Source: an uncultured Dysgonomonas sp.
GTDB taxonomy: Bacteria; Bacteroidota; Bacteroidia; Bacteroidales; Dysgonomonadaceae
Direction: 5' to 3'
Length of the DNA: 6,725 bases
NCBI GenBank assembly: GCA_945292135.1
Contig: CALYRA010000065.1
Location: 1-6,725 of the forward strand
In this document: positions 1-6,293 of the stretch, one piece after another
How positions within the stretch are numbered: position 1 is the stretch's first letter
How the letters are laid out: each line of letters opens with the position of its first letter
The notes under the pieces: generated by a model
What the model was told of the DNA's origin: nothing
The model's database searches: none
Seen by the model: the letters and a program-made list of their open reading frames with translations, nothing else
Position numbers and translations under genes: made by a program

Positions 1-1
1 G

Positions 2-916
2 CATCAGTCAAATAATTATTATATAAATAAGGCATTTAAGGAACAGGATTGGGAAAAGGCTTCTAAAAATGTCGGCAAAAAATTAAATGGGGCAGGCGAC
101 TTATGGAAGCTAAGTCCGGAAGATTTAGCCAAGCTGCAAGAATTGCCCGATATATGGGATAAAATAAATAAAGGTAAGTATAATCAATCTGATTGGCTGA
201 ATGAATATATAAATGACGCAAACACATTAGTTGAACTGACCGAAAAATGGCAAGACGCAATTACCGATACTTCTTTTGATAATATTCGGAGTGAAATGAA
301 AAATCTATTATCAGATTTTACCGTTACATCAGAAGATGCGATTGCCAGTGTCGACGAATTTATGAAGAATGCCATACTTAATTCTATTATATCCGGTACT
401 TATTCCGATTTTATAGAAAACTGGCAATCTGAATTTGCCAACGCCATGAAAGATGGTATACTAAGTGACGATGAAGCAAATTCTCTAAGAAAACGATATC
501 AAGAAATCTTCGATAAAGCAATAACCGATCGGGATGCGGCATATGAAGCAGCCGGAATAAAAGATTCGGAATTAAAAAAACAGCAAAATTCATCGAAGGG
601 ATATTCAACAGCCATGAATCAGGAAACAGGCGGGGCTATACTTGGAACTGTTACCGGAATAAATGAATCTATATTGACATGTATATCTTTGGTTCGTGGC
701 GCAATTACGGATACTTCCAAGTCATTAACATACGCCGTTGGTATAAGTGATGAGTTGAAGAAGCATACGGGAATATTCTATGAAATACAGCAAATGCAAG
801 TTAAATCATTTAGACAGGGTGAAAAGATCAGTGAAGGTATTTCATCTCTGTTGGATATAAAAGATGATTTAGCTTCTATAAATAAAAATACTAAATACTT
901 ATCGCCAAGAAACTAA
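2..916 (+). CDS. Phage tail tape measure protein, C-terminal part (5' end outside window)
   Basis: The reading frame is open from base 2 to the TAA at 914-916, giving 304 visible residues. No in-frame ATG lies near the left edge, so the true start is upstream; a TTG at 143 is an unlikely start because coding continues above it. The visible part is mostly charged alpha helix. It has the pattern I associate with the end of Bacteroidales tape measure proteins: a helical block with FIENWQSEFANAMKDGILSDDEA, a conserved-looking KAITDRDAAYEAAGI stretch, a polar linker with SSKGYSTAMNQETGG, and a last helix ending in INKNTKYL. In the family, this protein spans the tail lumen, sets tail length and leaves with the DNA at infection. 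No peptidase or lysozyme motif and no clear membrane segment is visible in this part. It lies 6 bases before the distal tail gene, as expected for tail operons. Family assignment is from recognition of sequence style and gene order, not a search. Confidence 0.83.
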   Translation, partial: HQSNNYYINKAFKEQDWEKASKNVGKKLNGAGDLWKLSPEDLAKLQELPDIWDKINKGKYNQSDWLNEYINDANTLVELTEKWQDAITDTSFDNIRSEMKNLLSDFTVTSEDAIASVDEFMKNAILNSIISGTYSDFIENWQSEFANAMKDGILSDDEANSLRKRYQEIFDKAITDRDAAYEAAGIKDSELKKQQNSSKGYSTAMNQETGGAILGTVTGINESILTCISLVRGAITDTSKSLTYAVGISDELKKHTGIFYEIQQMQVKSFRQGEKISEGISSLLDIKDDLASINKNTKYLSPRN

Positions 917-922
917 ACAGAT

Positions 923-1369
923 ATGCAATCACAAATAAAAAGAACAGGAATAACATTTATCAACGATAAAGATATAGGTATCATATATGGCGCTGAATTA
1001 ATAGGTGCTTCGTTTGAAAATCTGATTTGTCGCCCTGACCGCAAAGAAGGTGCGGAAAATGATATGATAAGTCATCCCGGCGTGCAAGTGTTTGATGATA
1101 ATCTACAACCTTCAGCAATGGAGATAGAACTTACATTTCTAATCGAAGGGAATTCCCTTGATGATTATCTGCAAAAATACGACGCCTTGCAAGATGCTAT
1201 TGATAACAACGCCGGGGATGGTAATTTTAAACTTCGTGTTATGCCCTTGAAAACCATCTTCACCCTAAGACGAAAAAGTTATTTGCCGTTAGATACGCTG
1301 ACCGCTAACACGGGAAAATTGATTGTAACAGTTAGAGAGTTGAACCCAAAAGACAGAATTAAGCTATGA
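923..1369 (+). CDS. Distal tail (Dit-like) protein
   Basis: This complete 148-residue gene starts at the ATG at 923, 6 bases after the tape measure stop, and ends at TGA 1367-1369. It has no signal peptide or membrane segment. The predicted pattern is beta-rich: an N-terminal strand region ending in YGAELIGASFENL, a middle part with SAMEIELTFLIEG followed by a short helix (DDYLQKYDALQDAID), then LRVMPLKTIFTLRR and a closing strand pair ending ELNPKDRIKL. A middle helix after an 'I.L.F.IEG' strand, a 'PLK..F.L' strand and a final 'PNP..R'-like tail are what I recall from the small tail proteins between tape measure and hub in Bacteroides phages. Distal tail proteins form a hexameric ring joining the tail tube to the tip. 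Position supports this role strongly; the sequence alone supports it moderately. It could instead be annotated only as a phage tail domain protein. Its stop overlaps the next start, suggesting translational coupling. Confidence 0.72.
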   Translation: MQSQIKRTGITFINDKDIGIIYGAELIGASFENLICRPDRKEGAENDMISHPGVQVFDDNLQPSAMEIELTFLIEGNSLDDYLQKYDALQDAIDNNAGDGNFKLRVMPLKTIFTLRRKSYLPLDTLTANTGKLIVTVRELNPKDRIKL

Positions 1370-2838
1370 TTGAAATAGGTATAATAAAAGATACGCCGTT
1401 AAATAAGATTATCGACATACGAGACAAGAATCAGGTTATCAAGGCTAAGTACGCAATAGGTAAAGATGATATACTGAAATGTTCCTTGATGAGTGAACAT
1501 TTCATTGAAATTTCTTTTGAACTCAATAGAAACGCTTCGTTCAGACGTTCAGACTATATTGAATGGGAAGGTGAGAAATACACGTTAAGGGATGATTACC
1601 GCCCGGAACAAATCAACAAACGGAAGTATAAATATACGTTGAAGTTTGAAGCCCTTGAAATGTTTTTTCAAGATATGCAATATTGGTATTTGGGTCGGGG
1701 ATTGAAAGAATCGGAATGGAGATTGACAGGTAACCCGCAATCTTTTTTGATAAACGCCGTTGAGAATGCGAATAGATATTTTAAAACTACAGAATTCAAA
1801 ATAGGCACTGTCGAACCAACCATCACAAAAGATATATCATTTGAATCCAATACAAGTACCTTCGACGCCCTTACCCGGATAGCGGAAGAATTTGAAGCGG
1901 AATGGTATCTTATGGGCAAAACCCTTCATTTAGTCAATAAAGCGTCATTTGGCGATGAGGTAGATTTTGAAACGGAAGTATCCGTTTTATACATGAAACG
2001 TGAAGAAGGGGAATCGAAAACCGCCTATACTCGCATACTTGCTTTGGGTTCTACTCGTAATATTCCATACAATTATCGTAATACAGGCGATGATGAAGCA
2101 GTCGACGGCGTTTATCAAAAAAGATTGCGTATTCCTGCCATCAAAGGCGATGTAATAGATGCCTACCCTGATATGTCGCCCGATGAGGTTATAGAAGGTA
2201 CTGTTATTTTTGATGAAATCTACCCAAGACGCGAAGGCGCGATTGAAGCCATAGGCACGATTGAATATACTGATAAAAACGCTAACACGGGAAAAACAAC
2301 CAAATGGTATGCTTATAAATTCAAAGATTCGGGGCTAAATTTCAAAAAAGAATATCTGCTACCGGGACAGGAATTGAAATTACAATTTACGTCAGGTAAT
2401 TTGAACGGTATGGACTTTGCACTTGCCTTTAATGAAAAAGGGTTTTCAAAAACGGATAATTCACAATATTTTGAGATAATACGGAATGAAGATTATGGTA
2501 AGCCGTTGCCGAATGACATTTTAAAACCAAATGCCGGAGATAAGTATGTATTATATGGTTTCAATATTGCTTTGGTTTCGGACCAGTATGTTCCGGCAGG
2601 TGAATCGGAACTATATGATAAGGCTGTAGAATGGCAGAAAAAGCAATTACGTGATACAGGGGTATATGAATGTTCTACTGTTATTAAGCATTTCATGGAC
2701 CGGCAAATGGATTTGGCTATAGGACAAAAAGTAAGGTTGATATTTGATGATGAAAACGCAACGAATCGTTCATCCCGAATAATGGGATTTGAAAAGAAGT
2801 TGAATAACAAATTTGATGCTATATATACGGTAGGTGAT
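1366..2838 (+). other. Hub (tail-associated, gp27/Tal-like) domain of the giant tail protein
   Basis: This segment encodes about residues 1-491. Evidence is the arrangement of short beta strands around WEGEKYTL and KYTLKFEA, followed by an F-D-A-L-x-x-I-A-E-E-F-x-x-E-W helix (166-180) and an adjoining 'KTLHLVNKASFGDEV' strand, as seen in phage hub proteins that form a trimer under the distal tail ring. The end is set where the sequence turns into LGKIEQQIKELQ, a short heptad helix. In the family this part is structural; some members carry a peptidase activity, but I see no catalytic set here. The boundary is approximate. Confidence 0.65.
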
Positions 2839-5800
2839 AACTCTACTTATTCGCGGTTGGGGAAAATAGAACAACAAATAAAAGAATTACAAGTTGGCGG
2901 AGTAGTATATGAAAATACCGGGGGTGGTAGTGGCGTGTATGTTATAAAACAATTTGATACCACACGTCCTACAGATTTTAATGTTTATTCAGCTAAAGCA
3001 TCCGATGCAATGTATTTGAATAAACAGATTGGAGGAACAGTTGAAGCTGATACGACTTTTGCCAAGAATATGCAAGTGCAAGGCGCGGCTATCAGTGATG
3101 TTTTACAAAACAGCACGTTTACAGCCGGACAATTCGGTAGTGGATTCCAAATAAAAAGAGATTCGAACGGACAGTCTTACATGGAAGTTGATAACATACT
3201 TGTAAGGCGTGAAACTGTATTTAACAGGCTATCCATCGCCGAAATCAAATCCATTGGCGGTACTCTTCTTATTTCAATAGCTAATATAGTTCTATCTAAT
3301 GTTGAATCAAAATCATTTACGTGGAAGTGTTACTTCGATTCTGCCGATGGTACAATTCCAAATGATTTTGCTGTAGGGGATCAAGCTGTTTGCCGTAAAT
3401 TTACCGGGAAAGATATAAAATATTATTGGGCTTTGGTTACAGCTGTAGGTGATAATTATATAGAACTATCAAAGACAGATAAAGATGGTTCAGGTGTTCC
3501 TTCTATTGGCGATGATGTAGTACAGTTTGGTAATAGAACGGATGTAAACAGGCAACATGCTATCATCCAATCAGCTTATGGATCCGATGCTTCAAGTATA
3601 AAGCAATATGCTAACATAAATTCCTATGATTTGACAGGAAAAGAAGTAACAGTTATATCACCACATGGCAATAAGTTCACGGGTTCATTCACCATTTCCA
3701 CAAACGGTACATCCACGCCTGTATATAAAGACAGGGGTACGTTTCAAAACGGCAAGACTTATTATCTGAATGATCGGATTTCACATTTAGGTTCTTATTG
3801 GGTCTGTATTGTTGAGAGTACAATAACTACTCCAAGTGAGACGAGTGTTGCATGGAGAAAGGATACAGCAGGTCAGATAGATATAGATAAGGCTGCTAAT
3901 CAGGTAAGAACCGATTATAAAGCAGAAGTTAAGGTGTTGGATGATAAGATAGCTTCCAAAGTATCGCAATCCGTTGTTGATGCATTAGGTAACAGAGTTT
4001 CACAAACTGAATCAAGAATCGATCAACAAGCGGGACGAATAACTAGTGTTGTCGAAAAAGTCAATGAAATTCGAATTGACGGTAAAAACTTAGTTGACAA
4101 TTCGCAAGGTATTCAAGAAATAGGCGGTAATGGCGTTGATAATCATGAAGACATAAGATATACAGACTTAACAGTTGATTTGGTAAAGGGTGAAGAATAT
4201 ACTTTTCAATGTAAAACTGATGGCGTTTGGGGGACAGTTAATGCAACTAATACGGTAGAAGCATTCTTAATGAAGGATAAAAGCATATTGCCGGATAATT
4301 ATGTTTCATTAATAACTAATCCTTGTACTTTTATAGCTCCTAAAACAGGTCGTTATTGGATACGCATAGATTCAAACAAGGGTAGCGTCAAACATTCGTT
4401 TTGGGAATTTCAGATAGAGAAAGGAAATAAAGCGACTAATTGGGGTTTATCTCAAAACGATATAAATAAATATATTAATAATATAGAGAACGCTGCTAAT
4501 GATGCAAAAAATACGGCAAATCAAAAAAATAGAACTTATTACCAAGATGATAAACCCGAAATACCAAGTGAAGGACATAAAATAGGCGACTTGTGGTATA
4601 TGGAATCATTAGTCGATTCATCAGGTAATGTAAACCCTGACAAGGACAAAAATATCTACCAACTTCAATATAGATGGGATGGTACTACATGGGTACGAAT
4701 AAACTGGTCAATCTCACAATCCAAATTTACACAAACGGAAAAAGAAGTACAAAGGATAGTTTATAGAACTGGTGTAAATCAGCTTGGCGAATCGGAGACG
4801 CTTTATTCAAAGTTCGATCAGACTGCCGATCAGATAAGACTTGAAGTTTCAGGAATACGAGTTGGAGGGAGGAACTTATTATTAAACAGTTCAAATTATA
4901 ATGAGCTGTGGAAGCAAAAAAAGAGTGGCGAAGTCGTAACCAATAATTATTACAATGGAAGTCGAATCGTTGAATTGCATGATGCTTGGGGTGGAATTGG
5001 ATATATAGGTAAGAATATAAAAGCAAAACAATACATATATTCGTTTTATGCTAAAATAGACAGAGAGGATGCAAACCATGAAGGCTATCTTATATGTTAT
5101 GGAACTACTACCCGACCAGTTGTAACAGTTATAAATAACCTTACAACTGAATGGAAACAATACAGCGTAATCATCACGCCTAATTTAGCCGATGAAAATG
5201 GTATCCGAATTGAGCCTACAGTGCGAATAAATAACAATGTAGTACGCATATGCGGCTTCAAATTAGAAGAAGGAAATAAAGCTACCGATTATTCGCCTGC
5301 TATTGAAGATACGCAAGCCGCAATTGATAGCAAGACTACATTGGATGAGGTAGCAAGTTCATTAACTATTGACGAAAACAAAATAAGTCTTGCATCAAAA
5401 ACTATAGAACTAAACGGTACTACCATTGCAAAAGCTATAGAAGCGGAAGATTTGGTGGTACAAAGTGATAAAGGTCTTTCTACTTTGGAAGTAAAGAAAG
5501 ATGGTACATTCTACGCAAAAGGGTCGAAAAGCGCAGATAAATCAATGATTATTGATAGTGAAAAACAATCTATTACAATAACATCACCTCGGTATGCCAG
5601 TAGTGCTGAAAGTATAGGGCGGGAAACTTCCAAAATAATTATATCAAGTGATTGCCGTGGTATCAAAGTGACAGGTGCTAATGACATCAAGTCAAATTCA
5701 CTGACTACAATCTCTGATACCGGAATATATGCGAATACAGCAGGTCTGAATATATTCTCATTTCTTGGAGAAATTAGAGCAATGGCTTCTATCGTCGGTT

Positions 5801-6201
5801 TAGGAGAAGGTTCTCTAGACAAGGAAAATACTGGCGACTTTGTCGCCGGGGTATATGGAACATCATCAAATAAAGGGTCAGCTCCCGATTTTGGTGGCTA
5901 CTTTGATAAGCTTCGTGCAAATGGTTTATATCTCAAGGTTCGTAGAGTTTATGAGACTACCACATTAGACAGAGAGGATTGCTATGTAAGTTGTTATAAT
6001 GATTCAAAGATAATAGTGTATTTGCCGAGATCACCCTATGAAGGACAGGTTATTTATATACGCCGAATGACTTTTAAAGCCGTTGCCATTGATGGTAATG
6101 GCAAGGAACTCCTCCGAAGCGACAAAAATAAAAGCGATATATATACTCTGTGGATGGCAGTATATGACGGAAACTATTGGAATCTAAACATGATGTCTTA
6201 A
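1366..6201 (+). CDS. Giant tail hub/fibre protein (Tal-like hub fused to adhesion modules)
   Basis: This 1611-residue protein starts at an ATG overlapping the previous stop by 4 bases. Residues 1 to about 490 look like a tail-associated hub (prophage endopeptidase-tail/gp27-like group): the strand pair DYIEWEGEKYTL and YKYTLKFEA, the helix FDALTRIAEEFEAEWYL at 166-182, and a closing part IGQKVRLIFDD...GFEKKLNNKFDAIYTVGD. A short coiled coil (498-509) and a GGGSG linker (519-523) follow. The block at about 545-615 (NMQVQGAAISDVLQ, GQFGSGFQIK) is typical of Bacteroides tail proteins. After it come a beta-rich region (about 620-785), a CBM5/12-like motif (790-836), coiled coil, a carbohydrate-binding-like module (906-1029), a small GDLWY/WDGTTW motif region (1054-1110), a second module (1167-1312), a fibre-like stretch and a beta-rich C-terminus. 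The likely role is to close the tail tip and bind the host envelope. No peptidoglycan hydrolase motif was recognised. Module functions are inferred; the tail role is well supported by position and length. Confidence 0.87.
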   Translation: MIEIGIIKDTPLNKIIDIRDKNQVIKAKYAIGKDDILKCSLMSEHFIEISFELNRNASFRRSDYIEWEGEKYTLRDDYRPEQINKRKYKYTLKFEALEMFFQDMQYWYLGRGLKESEWRLTGNPQSFLINAVENANRYFKTTEFKIGTVEPTITKDISFESNTSTFDALTRIAEEFEAEWYLMGKTLHLVNKASFGDEVDFETEVSVLYMKREEGESKTAYTRILALGSTRNIPYNYRNTGDDEAVDGVYQKRLRIPAIKGDVIDAYPDMSPDEVIEGTVIFDEIYPRREGAIEAIGTIEYTDKNANTGKTTKWYAYKFKDSGLNFKKEYLLPGQELKLQFTSGNLNGMDFALAFNEKGFSKTDNSQYFEIIRNEDYGKPLPNDILKPNAGDKYVLYGFNIALVSDQYVPAGESELYDKAVEWQKKQLRDTGVYECSTVIKHFMDRQMDLAIGQKVRLIFDDENATNRSSRIMGFEKKLNNKFDAIYTVGDNSTYSRLGKIEQQIKELQVGGVVYENTGGGSGVYVIKQFDTTRPTDFNVYSAKASDAMYLNKQIGGTVEADTTFAKNMQVQGAAISDVLQNSTFTAGQFGSGFQIKRDSNGQSYMEVDNILVRRETVFNRLSIAEIKSIGGTLLISIANIVLSNVESKSFTWKCYFDSADGTIPNDFAVGDQAVCRKFTGKDIKYYWALVTAVGDNYIELSKTDKDGSGVPSIGDDVVQFGNRTDVNRQHAIIQSAYGSDASSIKQYANINSYDLTGKEVTVISPHGNKFTGSFTISTNGTSTPVYKDRGTFQNGKTYYLNDRISHLGSYWVCIVESTITTPSETSVAWRKDTAGQIDIDKAANQVRTDYKAEVKVLDDKIASKVSQSVVDALGNRVSQTESRIDQQAGRITSVVEKVNEIRIDGKNLVDNSQGIQEIGGNGVDNHEDIRYTDLTVDLVKGEEYTFQCKTDGVWGTVNATNTVEAFLMKDKSILPDNYVSLITNPCTFIAPKTGRYWIRIDSNKGSVKHSFWEFQIEKGNKATNWGLSQNDINKYINNIENAANDAKNTANQKNRTYYQDDKPEIPSEGHKIGDLWYMESLVDSSGNVNPDKDKNIYQLQYRWDGTTWVRINWSISQSKFTQTEKEVQRIVYRTGVNQLGESETLYSKFDQTADQIRLEVSGIRVGGRNLLLNSSNYNELWKQKKSGEVVTNNYYNGSRIVELHDAWGGIGYIGKNIKAKQYIYSFYAKIDREDANHEGYLICYGTTTRPVVTVINNLTTEWKQYSVIITPNLADENGIRIEPTVRINNNVVRICGFKLEEGNKATDYSPAIEDTQAAIDSKTTLDEVASSLTIDENKISLASKTIELNGTTIAKAIEAEDLVVQSDKGLSTLEVKKDGTFYAKGSKSADKSMIIDSEKQSITITSPRYASSAESIGRETSKIIISSDCRGIKVTGANDIKSNSLTTISDTGIYANTAGLNIFSFLGEIRAMASIVGLGEGSLDKENTGDFVAGVYGTSSNKGSAPDFGGYFDKLRANGLYLKVRRVYETTTLDREDCYVSCYNDSKIIVYLPRSPYEGQVIYIRRMTFKAVAIDGNGKELLRSDKNKSDIYTLWMAVYDGNYWNLNMMS
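3733..3873 (+). other. CBM5/12-like (chitin-binding-like) motif inside the giant tail protein
   Basis: Residues about 790-836 read as G-T-F-x-x-G-K-T-Y-Y-L-N-D-R-I-S, then G-S-Y-W-V-C, then P-S-E-T-S-V-A-W. Spaced aromatic residues in 'Y..ND.I...G.YW.C.......P......W' match the plan of small carbohydrate-binding modules of family 5/12, where the exposed Tyr and Trp stack against sugar rings. This suggests binding to surface glycan (capsule or O-antigen) rather than to chitin. Identification rests on motif shape; a neutral structural beta fold is possible. Confidence 0.5.
4081..4452 (+). repeat. Carbohydrate-binding-like module, copy 1 (residues 906-1029)
   Basis: This module starts with GKNLVDNS and ends with FQIEKGNKATNWGLS, with strands such as TGRYWIRIDSNKG between. 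A beta-sandwich bracketed by 'G(K/R)NLL.NS' and '(Q/K)(I/L)E.G.KAT.(W/Y)' is common in phage tail tips and resembles CBM-type jelly rolls. It is preceded by a helical connector with IDQQAGRITSVVEKVNEI. Copy 2 lies at 4864-5301. The two share the bracket motifs but little in between, so this is an old duplication or two separate acquisitions. Sugar binding is inferred. Confidence 0.62.
4525..4695 (+). other. Small GDLWY / WDGTTW motif region between the two modules
   Basis: Residues about 1054-1110 contain RTYYQDDKPEIP, then GHKIGDLWYMES, then a 'Y.WDGTTWV' ending. This 'P..P..GDLW......Y.WDG..W' arrangement is a short beta element seen repeatedly in phage tail fibre and hub proteins, where it separates binding modules. 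No enzymatic residues are evident. I infer a spacer or accessory binding role. Confidence 0.5.
4864..5301 (+). repeat. Carbohydrate-binding-like module, copy 2 (residues 1167-1312)
   Basis: This module opens with GGRNLLLNSSNYNELW and closes with GFKLEEGNKATDYSPA. It is the better match to the usual phage form of the module. It follows a coiled-coil connector (FTQTEKEVQRIVYRT ... LYSKFDQTADQIRLEVSGI) that parallels the connector before copy 1, so the repeated unit may be connector plus module. At DNA level the two copies share a 13-base exact stretch at their ends (4421-4433 and 5270-5282). Confidence 0.65.
5941..6198 (+). other. Beta-rich C-terminal tip region of the giant tail protein
   Basis: Residues about 1526-1611 follow a fibre-like stretch (GVYGTSSNKGSAPDFGGYFDKLRANGLYLKVRR). 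They show alternating strands: CYVSCYNDSKIIVYLP, GQVIYIRRMTFKAVAIDGNGK and LWMAVYDGNYWNLNMMS. A '...VYLP....GQ.Y.IRR.....V.IDG...' pattern ending in 'YDG.YW' recurs at the end of many phage fibre and appendage proteins. It is the part most distant from the hub, so a receptor-contact or trimer-capping role is plausible. It does not show the glycine/tryptophan signature expected of a C-type lectin variable region. Confidence 0.5.
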
Positions 6202-6293
6202 TGACTATTGATATTATAGATTTAAGTATTTTTAAAACCTATTAACGTTTATATTAAAAACGTTTTTATATTTATAAATTTAAATGATATTTT
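6202..6293. other. A/T-rich gap between tail and lysis genes
   Basis: This 92-base non-coding stretch separates the tail protein stop from the holin start; the three upstream genes are separated by 6 bases or overlap. It is strongly A/T-rich (8 G or C in the 60 bases 6241-6300 by hand count). It holds the inverted repeat at 6244-6264 and a TAAATTTA string at 6275-6282 that matches the Bacteroides -7 consensus TAnnTTTG at all but the last base, but no TTTG -33 partner was seen at the right distance. A promoter is therefore possible but not supported. Confidence 0.5.
6244..6267 (+). terminator. Possible weak terminator or operator-like inverted repeat
   Basis: AACGTTT at 6244-6250 and AAACGTT at 6258-6264 form a 7-base-pair stem with a 7-base loop, followed by TTT and an A/T-rich run. 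Overlapping its right arm is a perfect 12-base palindrome, AAAAACGTTTTT, at 6256-6267. The stem has only two G-C pairs, so as a terminator it would be weak. A binding site for a dimeric regulator is the alternative. A/T-rich DNA gives such repeats by chance fairly often. Confidence 0.28.

Noticed and set aside
143..916. A separate gene starting with TTG at 143
   Set aside because: The same frame is open up to the left edge and encodes convincing helical tape measure sequence upstream of the TTG, so this is an internal codon.
5941..6201. Target (variable region) of a diversity-generating retroelement at the C-terminus of the tail protein
   Set aside because: These elements are common in gut Bacteroides phages, but I saw no near-copy template repeat in the window, no reverse transcriptase, and the C-terminus lacks the C-type lectin signature. 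An element further right cannot be excluded.
6252..6293. Bacteroides-type promoter for the holin
   Set aside because: TAAATTTA at 6275-6282 is close to the -7 consensus, but the final G is missing and no TTTG element was found at the expected upstream distance; A/T-rich DNA yields such strings easily.
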